50,227 nucleotides of DNA from Gemmatimonadaceae bacterium (GTDB taxonomy: Bacteria; Gemmatimonadota; Gemmatimonadetes; Gemmatimonadales; Gemmatimonadaceae), in contig DASXKV010000052.1 in the NCBI GenBank assembly GCA_036496605.1, positions 1-50,227 of the forward strand, in the 5' to 3' direction. Every line of letters starts with the position of its first letter. Position 1 is the stretch's first letter. Positions 42,966-50,227 of the stretch are shown piece after piece. The translations under genes and the position numbers were made by a program. The notes beneath the pieces are model-generated. The model ran no database searches. It was given only the letters and a program-made list of their open reading frames with translations, and was not told where the DNA came from.

Positions 42966-43071
42966 GGGACCGCCAGTCGAGCGATTGGCGGTCCCTGCCG
43001 GTGACGAGCACGCCGCGAGATCTGCGCGCACGCGCTTTGCCCCGTCGGGGAACCGGCGTCGCCGTGCTCGT
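42966..43071 (+). promoter_or_regulatory. Structured 5' leader of the plug-only gene
   Basis: A perfect 10-bp hairpin, GGGACCGCCA (42966-42975) with TGGCGGTCCC (42986-42995). It is followed by a long-range 9-bp helix, ACGAGCACG (43004-43012) with CGTGCTCGT (43063-43071), that encloses a small CCCC/GGGG hairpin near 43040-43050. The ribosome site GGAGG lies about 15 nt after the closing strand. I could not match it to a known riboswitch class. It may be a cis-regulatory RNA; an accidental fold is possible in GC-rich DNA. Confidence 0.4.
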
Positions 43072-43095
43072 AAGGCAACGCTTTCGGAGGGTTCC

Positions 43096-43872
43096 ATGTT
43101 ACGCTCGCGCCCACGGACGGCGGCGTTGTCTGCTTGCGTCCGGCGTTGTGTACCCGTGCTGCTGCTACCGGCGTTCGCATCGGTGTCCGCGCAGTCCGTG
43201 GGTGCGATTTCCGGCACCGTGCGCGACTCGACCGGTACGCCCATTCCCGGCGTCGAGGTCGTGTTGCTGCAGCTCAAAGGCGCGGTGCACTCCGATAGTC
43301 TCGGCGTCTTCCGCTTCCCCAGCATTGCTGCCGGAAAGCATGAGCTCCACTTCCGCCGGCTCGGCTTCGCACCGAAGTCCCTCGACACGGCGATCACAGA
43401 GGGAAAAACGCTCGCGCTCAACGTCGTGCTCGAGGCCTCGGCGACGGAAATCGAAGGCGTAACGGTCGAAGAGCTCGCGCGCCGCCGTCAAATACTCGCC
43501 GACTTCTACGACCGCAGCTCGCGGGGCTTCGGTCATTTCGTAACTCGAGAGGACATCGAGAAACGAAACCCGATGAACCTGAGTGACATGATGCGAATGA
43601 TCCCCGGCGCTCGTCTCGTTCCGCTGCGCGGTGGCGGCCAAGCCACGCTGCGCTTCAACCGGGCGTCGATGGGCGGACGCGATTGTCCGCCCCAGTACTG
43701 GGTCGATGGGGTGAAGGCGTACGGCCTCAACATCGACGACATCGTCCCGCAAGACGTCGAAGGCATCGAGATCTACGAAGGCGCCGCAACGGTACCACCG
43801 CAGTTCAACACGAAGGAAGGAACCACCATCTGCGGCGTCGTCGTCATCTGGACGCGGATTCCGGGTACATAG
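43096..43872 (+). CDS. Carboxypeptidase-regulatory plus TonB-plug protein lacking a barrel
   Basis: A 258-residue exported protein. After the signal peptide (cleavage near VSAQS) comes a CarboxypepD_reg-like beta sandwich (about 35-120: GAISGTVRDSTGTPIPGVEV, LGFAPKSLD). A TonB-plug-like domain follows (about 150-255: TREDIEKRNPMNLSDMMRMI, YWVDGVKAYG, VEGIEIYEGAATVPPQF) and the protein stops at CGVVVIWTR, just where the plug normally ends and the barrel begins. There is no beta-barrel. Perhaps it binds a ligand or partner in the periplasm. GGAGG at five bases before the ATG. Confidence 0.82.
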   Translation: MLRSRPRTAALSACVRRCVPVLLLPAFASVSAQSVGAISGTVRDSTGTPIPGVEVVLLQLKGAVHSDSLGVFRFPSIAAGKHELHFRRLGFAPKSLDTAITEGKTLALNVVLEASATEIEGVTVEELARRRQILADFYDRSSRGFGHFVTREDIEKRNPMNLSDMMRMIPGARLVPLRGGGQATLRFNRASMGGRDCPPQYWVDGVKAYGLNIDDIVPQDVEGIEIYEGAATVPPQFNTKEGTTICGVVVIWTRIPGT

Positions 43873-43927
43873 GCAGGCTCACAACCTGCGGCATATATTG
43901 AGGCTGGCGGTTCAAGGTTAGGGTTTC

Positions 43928-44398
43928 ATGGTTCCACCGATCGTCGGCCTCGGCCCTTCGGACGAGGTTTCGACCCGATACGACTGGCTCACTCCCGAGC
44001 GCCTCGCGCACGTGCGCGCCGTGCTCCTCGGATTGACCCTCTTTTTCGGCCTCGTCGTCTGGATCTTCCACACGCTTGGCCCCGCTACTGTCCGGGCGCC
44101 CAACTTCATCTTCAAGCTTCGCGGCGTTGGCGTGCTCACCTGGTTGTATGCGCTCGTCCAGATGGCGGATATGCGGTTTTACAACAGCCGCTTCGCGCAG
44201 CGCCGGCGCGCCCAGCTCCGGATCCCAGAGAGCCTCAACGGGTGGCTTCTCGGGCAGATGGTAGCCTGGTTCGGCATTCTCTACTACGGCCTCACCGAAG
44301 ACCTTCGCTGGTTCATCGCCGGATTAGTTATCCTTGCGGTCAGCTTCTGGGCGTTCCCGGTTCGCGAGGACAGGAGTCCCTCGACCAGCGCCCGCTGA
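43928..44398 (+). CDS. Hypothetical membrane protein
   Basis: A 156-residue protein with about four helices (roughly residues 31-50, 62-82, 103-121 and 126-145) and a short cytoplasmic-looking N-terminus. Motifs such as DMRFYNSRFAQRRRAQLRIP and YYGLTEDLRWF lie between helices. I recognise no family. It is in line with the preceding gene but separated by 55 nt. Confidence 0.65.
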   Translation: MVPPIVGLGPSDEVSTRYDWLTPERLAHVRAVLLGLTLFFGLVVWIFHTLGPATVRAPNFIFKLRGVGVLTWLYALVQMADMRFYNSRFAQRRRAQLRIPESLNGWLLGQMVAWFGILYYGLTEDLRWFIAGLVILAVSFWAFPVREDRSPSTSAR

Positions 44399-44536
44399 AG
44401 GTGGCGTTCGTTCGGGTCGTTGTTGCGAAGCCCAACCAATCACTTGAGTTTCCGAGGGCCAGGGCGTTTCGTCATGTTCCTGTGCCCATACGCCGCCGAA
44501 GTCGGCCGCACCGAGCTTCACTTTCGTTGAACGAGA

Positions 44537-45607
44537 ATGCTGAACCCGTCCTCGATCGCGTTCCTGAAACGCTTGTTGGATACGCCGGGCCCATCGGGCT
44601 ATGAGGCTGCCGCAGGCCGAGTGTGGCGAGAAGAGGCCGCAGGATTCACGAAACACGTGAGCACGGACGTCGCCGGCAACTGCATGGCCGAGGTGAATCC
44701 AAGCGGTACACCGACGATCATGCTCGATGGGCACCTCGACGAGATCGGTCTGATCGTGCAGTACATCGACGACGATGGGTTTATCTACGTCTCTCCCATT
44801 GGCGGTTGGGATCCGCAGGTCCTCGTTGGTCAGCGCATTCGCTTTCTTGGCCACGGCGGTGACGTCGTCGGTGTCGTTGGCAAGAAGCCGATTCACCTCA
44901 TGAAGAACAGCGACCGCGAGCACGCCTCGAAGATGACTGATCTTTGGGTCGACATCGGCGCATCGAACCGCGCCGAAGTGGAGCAGCGCCTGCAAATCGG
45001 TGATGCAGGTGTGATCGATTCCAGAAGCGTCGATTTTCCCAATGGACGTCTCGTCTCGCGCTCGATCGACAACCGCATCGGCGCGTTCGTCATACTGGAG
45101 GCGCTGCGTCGGTACTCCGAGAATCCCGGATCGGCGCGGGTCGTGGCCGCTGCGACCGTACAGGAAGAAATTGCCTGGCACGGTGGCGGTGCGCTCGTTT
45201 GCGCGCATTGCATCAATCCGCAGATGGCCATCGTCGTCGACGTGACGTTCGCGACCGACCATCCGAATCTCGAGAAGAAAGAGCTCGGCGAACACAAGAT
45301 GGGTTCCGGCCCGGTGGTTAGCCGCGGCGCCCTGATCTCGCCTGTGGTGTTCGATCTCATTCGCGATACGGCACAGACGAAGAAGATTCCCTTCTCAGTG
45401 CATGCGGTGGGGCGGGACACGTCGACCAATGCCGACGCGATCCACATCGCTCGAGAGGGCGTGGCGACGGCGCTCGTCTCGATTCCCAACCGCTACATGC
45501 ATTCGCCTAACGAGATGATCAGCCTCGAGGACGTCGATAAAACGGCGACGCTGCTCGCTGAAGCCTGTCGTGCGGTCCCGGCAACGATCGATCTCACCGC
45601 GCGTTAG
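44537..45607 (+). CDS. M42 family aminopeptidase
   Basis: A 356-residue dinuclear zinc/cobalt peptidase of the TET type, with no signal peptide and therefore cytosolic. Ligands: His and Asp in MLDGHLDEIG, the bridging Asp in RSIDNRIGAF, the catalytic/ligand Glu pair in TVQEEIAWHGG, Asp in IVVDVTFATDH, and the last His in YMHSPNEM. It trims N-terminal residues from peptides. The 138 bp upstream hold no gene. Confidence 0.93.
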   Translation: MLNPSSIAFLKRLLDTPGPSGYEAAAGRVWREEAAGFTKHVSTDVAGNCMAEVNPSGTPTIMLDGHLDEIGLIVQYIDDDGFIYVSPIGGWDPQVLVGQRIRFLGHGGDVVGVVGKKPIHLMKNSDREHASKMTDLWVDIGASNRAEVEQRLQIGDAGVIDSRSVDFPNGRLVSRSIDNRIGAFVILEALRRYSENPGSARVVAAATVQEEIAWHGGGALVCAHCINPQMAIVVDVTFATDHPNLEKKELGEHKMGSGPVVSRGALISPVVFDLIRDTAQTKKIPFSVHAVGRDTSTNADAIHIAREGVATALVSIPNRYMHSPNEMISLEDVDKTATLLAEACRAVPATIDLTAR

Positions 45608-45629
45608 GCCCGACCATCGCTCCGTGGTC

Positions 45630-47174
45630 TCAAGTTGAGCGGGTCGCGCGCTGGTACGCCCTCGCCGCCGCATCGCGCACATCCCGCTCCTTATCCTCGC
45701 GCAGCACGGAGATCGCCGCGATCGCGGCTTGCGTCTTCGCCTCCGACAGCGCCTGAATGGCCGCAATGCGAAACGAGTTCGGCTTCCGCTCGAGCAATCG
45801 GCGCTTCGGCTCCGCCGCGCGAATGAGCTGCTCGACCGCCGCCGGGGTCGCGATTTTGCCCAACGCGGAGAGCAGCGCGAGTTGAACCTCGGTATCCGGC
45901 TCGTCCTCGAGCACCGTGCGTAGCTGCGCGGTGCTCTTCTCGTCCTTCCGGGACGCGAGCGCCATCACCGCGTGCGCGCGCGTCCGCGGCGACTCGGCCT
46001 GAAGCATCTCGCACACCGCTCGGAATCCCGCCGTTGTTCCGAGATTGATCAGCGCGTTCGCCGCCGATTTCCGCACTCGCTCATCGGCGTGCTGGAGGAG
46101 CGGCAGGAGCGCCGGCTCCGAGGACTGCACCTTCATCTCGCCGAGGAGATCCGACGCGTTGCGCACGACGAACCACCGCGTGTCGCCGAGCATATGGACG
46201 AGCGTCGAGACGCCGGTCTGCAGGCGGGGCAGAACCTCGAGGTACGCGTGCCGGTCAGTCGCCAGCGCTTCTTCGGTCAGGAGCTCGATCACCGCGTCCG
46301 CTCCCTCGGCGCCAGCGCGCGAGAGCACGCGCTCCAGATCGACCGCGATGTCACGCTTACGCGGCAGGAGCATCGCGATCCCGCGGAGCAACGCCGGCCG
46401 AAGCAATCGGCGCAACGTCATCGTGCATGCCTGCCGGCGAGTTTCGCTATTCCCGTTCGACTCCCGCTGCACGATACCGATGCAGATCGCGGCGAGCACG
46501 TGCGTGCGCCCGTCTCGCGACGAATGCTCCGCCAGCGTCGCCAGCTCGTCGAGCCGCTCCCCTTCCTCGTTAGGCGACTTGGCAACGTCGAGCGCCGCAA
46601 AGAGCGACTCGGTGTCTTCCTTCGCCACCTGCACAGCTCGGAATTGATGCCACATCTCGCGGTTCTCTACGAGCTGCATCCCCTGCACCGGCGTTCCTCC
46701 GGTCATCGGCAGTCGCATTCCCTTGCTGGGGAGCGGCGTCGGCTCGGAGAGCTTGTTGTCCAGCTTTGGCGAGAGCGTGTCGTCCTCGTACGCGAACTTG
46801 AGCGCCCCAAGCTTCAGCGGCGTAAAATGTTCTTTTGCGTTGCGGCCCTTGTCGCCGCTCGATCCGGGCGTCGAAAGGATTCTCGCCGTACCGAGGAGCT
46901 CCGCCGGGGGAGTATTCGCGGCCAGCTCGATGATCATTACCCCGTGCTGCATCATCTGAGCACCCAGCTCTGGAGCCGCCGCCAGCGCGTCTGGCAGAGC
47001 CTTGCCGTTCGCGAACACTCGGCTCCCGCGTCGCGCAATCGTGACTGGACCCTGGCCAACAACGGCCATCGCCGCACGCAACGCGTCCTTCTGCTCCTCG
47101 ATGTTTCTCGGATCGTGGAGCAGAAGCCAGACGAGTCGTGCGTACTGGCAGGCGAAAACGATGGCTGGATTCAC
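45630..47174 (-). CDS. HEAT-repeat protein
   Basis: A 514-residue soluble protein. The N-terminal part (about 1-160) resembles an uncharacterised alpha/beta domain (GPVTIARRGSRVFANGKAL). The C-terminal half is a run of HEAT repeats, e.g. VRNASDLLGEMKVQSSEPAL, ERVRKSAANALINLG, TRAHAVMALASRKDEKSTAQ, VQLALLSALGKIATPAAVEQ and IAAIQALSEAKTQAAIAAIS. It is probably a protein-interaction scaffold. No partner is obvious from the neighbours. Confidence 0.82.
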   Translation of the reverse strand: MNPAIVFACQYARLVWLLLHDPRNIEEQKDALRAAMAVVGQGPVTIARRGSRVFANGKALPDALAAAPELGAQMMQHGVMIIELAANTPPAELLGTARILSTPGSSGDKGRNAKEHFTPLKLGALKFAYEDDTLSPKLDNKLSEPTPLPSKGMRLPMTGGTPVQGMQLVENREMWHQFRAVQVAKEDTESLFAALDVAKSPNEEGERLDELATLAEHSSRDGRTHVLAAICIGIVQRESNGNSETRRQACTMTLRRLLRPALLRGIAMLLPRKRDIAVDLERVLSRAGAEGADAVIELLTEEALATDRHAYLEVLPRLQTGVSTLVHMLGDTRWFVVRNASDLLGEMKVQSSEPALLPLLQHADERVRKSAANALINLGTTAGFRAVCEMLQAESPRTRAHAVMALASRKDEKSTAQLRTVLEDEPDTEVQLALLSALGKIATPAAVEQLIRAAEPKRRLLERKPNSFRIAAIQALSEAKTQAAIAAISVLREDKERDVRDAAARAYQRATRST

Positions 47175-47354
47175 TGGGTCGGCATCGGATCAAAGCGGCG
47201 CAGCATCGATGTCACGGACGCATGCCGCGCCCCTGCACGCCCCGGACTCTCAGCAGACGCCTGCAGCGGCGACCCGTCACGACCTTTTGGCCCAGTACCC
47301 GCTTGACGCTTCGTCGCGTAACTTCGCTTCCACTTGCCTCGAACATGGAGTTGA

Positions 47355-48707
47355 ATGGGGATGTTCTTCCCGCGCGGCTTACCGGCCTCGCCGCGACGGT
47401 TTTTTATCGGCGCGCCCTTGGTGGCGTTGAGCGCCGTCTTGCACGCCTGCGCCAGCGCCGCTCCGGTGCCTGGCGCGGCGGGAACCAGACCCGCCGAAAA
47501 CCACGCGGACGCGCGCGGTCTCCACGCCGATATCGCCTTCCTTGCGGGCGACGCACTCGAAGGCCGCGGCACTGGCACGCCGGGCAATGATTCCGCGGCC
47601 GCGTTCATCGCACGGCGATTCCAGACGCTCGGTCTGACACCGTTGGGCGGCGACTTCGAGCAACACTTTGTCGCCCATCCGCTCGTTGCTCACAACGTCG
47701 CGCCGCTCTCGTTGCCGACGCAGAACGTTGTGGCCCTGTTGCCCGGTCGCGATTCGGCGCTTCGCGGGCAATTCGTGATCGTCGGAGCGCACTTCGATCA
47801 TCTCGGGCGCTCGACTCAGGGTGCGCTCGACCCGGATCGCAAGAATGCCGTTCGTCGCGGCGCGGACGATAACGCTTCAGGCACTGCCGCTGTCCTGGAG
47901 CTTGCGCGTCTCTTCGCGAGGTCGCCCACTCGACGCACGATTGTCTTCGTCACCTTTAGCGGCGAAGAGATGGGCCTGCTCGGCTCCGAGTACTTCGTCG
48001 CGAACAGCCCTGTCCCGCTCGACAGCACCGACGCCATGATCAACTTCGACATGGTCGGACGACTGCGAGACGACAAGCTGATCGTCTACGGCGTCGCGAC
48101 GGCGACGGAGCTCACGGCTTTGCTCGACAGCGCCAACGTCGCGACTGCTACCGAGCGGCAGTGGCGTGCACCGCTACGCCTAACGGCACTCGGCGATGGC
48201 TACGGTCCATCCGATCACAGCTCGTTCTATGCGCGCAATATCCCGGTGCTGCACTTCTTCACCGATCTTCACGAGGACTATCACCGCGCGACTGATGTGG
48301 TGAGCAAGATCAACGCGAAGGGCGAGGCGCGCGTCGTCGACGTCGCCGAGAGCGTCATTCGCGCCATCGCCGATCGCCCAGGGCGACTCACGTTCGTGCG
48401 AGGCGCGGCGCCGCCGCCAGTCGGAGGGGACCGTGAGGGCTCCGACGTTTATCTCGGCTCGATTCCCGATATGACTGGCGGCAACCAGGGGCTGCGCTTA
48501 ACGGGCATCCGCGCCGGCAGTCCCGCCGAGCAAGCAGGCCTGGAGTCGGGCGACATCGTCGTCGAATTCGCGGGCCGTCCGGTGAAAGACCTCTACGACT
48601 TCAGCGATGTGCTCTACTCGCACAAGCCAGGCGACAGCGTATCTGTAACCGTCCTGCGGAATGGCGACCGGAAGCAGTTCACCGTGCGGCTCGGCAAACG
48701 AGGATGA
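47355..48707 (+). CDS. M28 family peptidase with C-terminal PDZ domain, lipoprotein
   Basis: A 450-residue exported peptidase with a possible lipobox (VLHACAS, Cys at about residue 32). M28 site: VGAHFDHLG, RGADDNASGTAAVLELA (bridging Asp), FVTFSGEEMGLLGSEYF (Glu pair), MINFDMVGRL (Asp) and LHEDYHRATD (last His). A protease-associated-like insertion precedes it. PDZ domain at about 355-448, with LTGIRAGSPAEQAGLESGDI. It should act as an aminopeptidase in the periplasm. Start ATG 47355 follows GGAG by four bases; ATG 47361 is an alternative. Confidence 0.92.
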   Translation: MGMFFPRGLPASPRRFFIGAPLVALSAVLHACASAAPVPGAAGTRPAENHADARGLHADIAFLAGDALEGRGTGTPGNDSAAAFIARRFQTLGLTPLGGDFEQHFVAHPLVAHNVAPLSLPTQNVVALLPGRDSALRGQFVIVGAHFDHLGRSTQGALDPDRKNAVRRGADDNASGTAAVLELARLFARSPTRRTIVFVTFSGEEMGLLGSEYFVANSPVPLDSTDAMINFDMVGRLRDDKLIVYGVATATELTALLDSANVATATERQWRAPLRLTALGDGYGPSDHSSFYARNIPVLHFFTDLHEDYHRATDVVSKINAKGEARVVDVAESVIRAIADRPGRLTFVRGAAPPPVGGDREGSDVYLGSIPDMTGGNQGLRLTGIRAGSPAEQAGLESGDIVVEFAGRPVKDLYDFSDVLYSHKPGDSVSVTVLRNGDRKQFTVRLGKRG

Positions 48708-48734
48708 ACGCGTGTAAGCGTGGCGCGTGGTCGC

Positions 48735-48761
48735 CCCAGGCCCTATTCCCTGGCCCCTAGT
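48735..48761. repeat. Fragment of the CCCTAGTCCCTGGCCCC repeat
   Basis: CCAGGCCCTATTCCCTGGCC and the CCTAGTC that follows resemble the right arm of the quasi-palindrome at 1070-1105. The CCAGG/CCTGG ends can also pair locally. It sits just before the likely start of the deacetylase gene and has probably inflated its open frame at the 5' end. Confidence 0.5.
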
Positions 48762-48762
48762 C

Positions 48763-49680
48763 TTGCTCCGCCTCTGGACGAGCGCCCGGTATACGTTCCC
48801 GCTCCCGGCCGGACATCGGTTTCCGATCGGGAAGTACCAGCTTCTGCGTGAGCAAGTTTTAATCAACGGTATCGTCGCGCCGGAGGCGCTACGCGAGCCG
48901 GAACGGGCCACACGCGAAGCGCTGCAGCTCGTCCACACGGCAGACTACGTCGATCGCTTTCTCGAGGGACGCCTCTCGCCCGAGGAGTTGCGCCGCCTCG
49001 GTTTCCCCTGGTCTTCCGCACTGGTCGAGCGATCGCTGCGCGCCGTGGGAGGGACTTGCGAAGCAGCCGCCGCCGCATTGGAGGACGGCGTGGCCATGAA
49101 CCTGGCTGGCGGAACACACCACGCATTTGCCGATCACGGCGAGGGATTTTGCGTGTTCAACGACGTCGCCATCGCCATTCGCGCGCTCCAGCGCACTCAC
49201 CGCGTCCGTCGCGCCGCGATCGTCGATCTCGACGTACATCAGGGGAATGGAACCAATGCCATCTTCGCCGGCGATGAGAGTGTTTTCACCTTCAGCATGC
49301 ACGGCGGCCGGAACTATCCCTTTCACAAAATCCCGGGCTCGCTCGACGTGGAGCTGCCCGACGGCACGCGGGACGATGACTACCTCGATCAACTGACCTC
49401 TCGTCTGCCGACGGTGCTCGCCCGCGCGAGCGCGGATCTCGTCGTCTATCTCGCCGGTGCCGATCCGCACGAGGGCGACGCCCTGGGCAGGTTGGGTCTT
49501 TCCTTCAATGGATTGGCGCGGCGCGACGCGCTCGTGATCGATCTCTGCCGTGAAGTGGGTATACCAGTCGCGATCACCATCGCGGGCGGCTACGGCCGGA
49601 ATCTGGACGACACTGTTCGCATCCACCTAGAAACGGCACGCATCGCTAGCATGGCCTCCGCATCGGCGCACGTCCGATAG
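48763..49680 (+). CDS. Histone-deacetylase-family (AcuC/HdaH-like) zinc hydrolase
   Basis: A protein of about 305 residues of the arginase/deacetylase fold. Motifs: AGGTHHAFADHGEGFCVFND with the HH charge relay and zinc-proximal region; DLDVHQGNGT giving Asp and His zinc ligands; YLAGADPHEGDALGRLGLS with the third Asp ligand; IAGGYGR at the C-terminal. Bacterial members remove acetyl groups from proteins, polyamines or acetoin-pathway enzymes; no acu genes are near. The frame is open from GTG 48727, but those 12 codons are repeat DNA. The family normally begins with LLRLWTSARYTFPLP-like sequence, so TTG 48763 is chosen. Confidence 0.88.
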   Translation: MLRLWTSARYTFPLPAGHRFPIGKYQLLREQVLINGIVAPEALREPERATREALQLVHTADYVDRFLEGRLSPEELRRLGFPWSSALVERSLRAVGGTCEAAAAALEDGVAMNLAGGTHHAFADHGEGFCVFNDVAIAIRALQRTHRVRRAAIVDLDVHQGNGTNAIFAGDESVFTFSMHGGRNYPFHKIPGSLDVELPDGTRDDDYLDQLTSRLPTVLARASADLVVYLAGADPHEGDALGRLGLSFNGLARRDALVIDLCREVGIPVAITIAGGYGRNLDDTVRIHLETARIASMASASAHVR

Positions 49681-49759
49681 CGCAATTCGCGATGCATCGT
49701 GCAAGTCGCGGTCGTCTCAAGCCGGGCAAGAGTGCCCTCTGACTCACTATGTCCTTGGC

Positions 49760-49781
49760 GCCCATAAGCTTTTCTATGGGC
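49760..49781 (+). promoter_or_regulatory. Hairpin in the leader region of the pilin gene
   Basis: GCCCATA (49760-49766) pairs perfectly with TATGGGC (49775-49781) around an 8-nt T-rich loop. No T-run follows, so it is not a classic terminator, though it could terminate the deacetylase transcript weakly. The rest of 49681-49880 contains no ORF I can support. Confidence 0.4.
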
Positions 49782-49880
49782 TCCGCTAGGGTCTGACCGT
49801 TGCCTAATCCTCGCCGTGGTCGCCCCGGCTCCCCCGCCGCGCGCCTGTTTCTCTTCTCGATATTCCCCACGGAGAGCCTC

Positions 49881-50227
49881 ATGTCCACAATGCTTCGTGC
49901 TCGGAAGGGCTTCACCCTCATCGAGCTCCTGATCGTGGTCGTGATCATCGGCATCTTGGCCGCGATCGCGATTCCGAAGTTCGCGAACACCAAGAACAAG
50001 GCGTACGTAACGGCGATGAAGTCGGACCTGCGCAACCTCGTCACCGCTGAGGAAGCGTTCTTCTCCGATTCGACGTACTACACCGACGCGACGACGCTCG
50101 TTGCGCGTAACGGGTTCAAGAACTCGTCTGGTGTCGGCGTCCCAGGCGTGACCCCCGGGCCGGGCTACTGGTCGGCGACGGTTACGCACAGTCAGCTTTC
50201 TGGTTCGACCTGCGGTATCGGCGTGAA
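49881..50227 (+). CDS. pilA: Type IV pilin, PilA-like, truncated by the window end
   Basis: The open frame of 115 codons starts at the ATG preceded by GGAG six bases away and runs off the window. The product begins MSTMLRARKGFTLIELLIVV, a class III prepilin signal: cleavage after Gly, Phe at +1 and Glu at +5. The hydrophobic helix VVVIIGILAAIAIPKFANTK follows. After that come YVTAMKSDLRNLVTAEEAFF and the start of the C-terminal beta domain with YYTDATTL. The length so far and the AIPKF motif fit a type IVa major pilin; a pseudopilin of a type II secretion system is less likely. Type IV pili serve twitching, adhesion and DNA uptake. The missing 3' end is the window boundary, not a mutation. 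Confidence 0.93.
   Translation, partial: MSTMLRARKGFTLIELLIVVVIIGILAAIAIPKFANTKNKAYVTAMKSDLRNLVTAEEAFFSDSTYYTDATTLVARNGFKNSSGVGVPGVTPGPGYWSATVTHSQLSGSTCGIGV

Noticed and set aside
42966-43071. Match to cyclic-di-GMP, cobalamin, fluoride or TPP riboswitch
   Set aside because: None of the conserved core sequences of these classes could be found, so only an unassigned structured leader is reported.
44399-44536. Possible small gene between the membrane protein and the M42 peptidase
   Set aside because: No frame has a credible start with ribosome site, hydrophobic pattern or motif; it appears to be ordinary intergenic DNA.
45972-47306. Long plus-strand open frame (over 440 codons) opposite the HEAT-repeat gene
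   Set aside because: Arg/Gln/Leu-rich translation with no domain; it mirrors a clear HEAT-repeat protein on the other strand and is a typical high-GC antisense shadow.
49745-49775. Possible sigma-54 promoter (GG...GC) upstream of the pilin gene
   Set aside because: The GG and GC elements are separated by nine bases instead of ten and the TTGGC-type consensus is poor.
49760-49781. Rho-independent terminator
   Set aside because: The stem is short and no T-run follows the second arm.

Overview
The window is about 50 kb of high-GC (mid-60s percent by eye), gene-dense chromosomal DNA from a free-living, aerobic, Gram-negative-type bacterium. The best guess for the lineage is Gemmatimonadota or a close relative. 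This is an inference from many secreted metallopeptidases, Asp/Ser/Thr-rich lipoproteins, a short carboxypeptidase-regulatory plus TonB-plug protein without a barrel, an fadN-fadA pair and a lipoprotein-rich periplasm; no rRNA is present to confirm it. I saw no tRNA, rRNA, CRISPR array, transposase or prophage gene.

Layout. 1-4900: a threonine dehydratase (minus strand), a small membrane ORF, a Ycf48/BNR-repeat secreted protein, a small membrane protein interrupted by an in-frame TGA, an O-antigen-ligase-like protein and a conserved hypothetical. 5-10 kb: a DUF411 protein, a secreted M1 aminopeptidase, two clear terminators, and a CotH-like/DUF4956 pair. 10-12.6 kb: three tandem paralogous lipoproteins, the middle one with a signal peptide made from a dispersed repeat. 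12.6-17.7 kb: FNT-type channel, DUF502 protein, a DNA-repair pair (UdgX and an AlkA-like glycosylase), PAP2 phosphatase, and a tandem Lrp/AsnC protein resembling siroheme decarboxylase.

17.8-25.5 kb is the most coherent block: a lipoprotein PQQ alcohol dehydrogenase with a lanthanide-type Asp-Tyr-Asp signature, a lipoprotein cytochrome c, a caa3-type oxidase (ctaC, ctaD, ctaE), a small membrane protein, ctaG and a second lipoprotein cytochrome c. Most genes overlap by 1-17 nt. It reads as a complete alcohol (or aldehyde) to O2 electron route. It is followed by an NRAMP-related transporter lacking the usual metal ligands and coupled to two PRC-barrel proteins, then a GAF/PAS histidine kinase.

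30-50 kb: amidohydrolase, M24 peptidase, fadN-fadA beta-oxidation operon, zinc metalloprotease, M61, M42 and M28 peptidases, DUF4349 lipoprotein, plug-only protein with a structured leader, HEAT-repeat protein, histone-deacetylase-family enzyme and, cut by the window edge, a type IV pilin. The peptidases, beta-oxidation genes and amino-acid deaminase suggest scavenging of peptides and fatty acids.

Across the whole window the octamer GCCTAACG (or its complement CGTTAGGC) occurs about 29 times by hand count, on both strands and mostly inside genes. That is far above what base composition predicts, and it is the most unusual genome-scale signal here.
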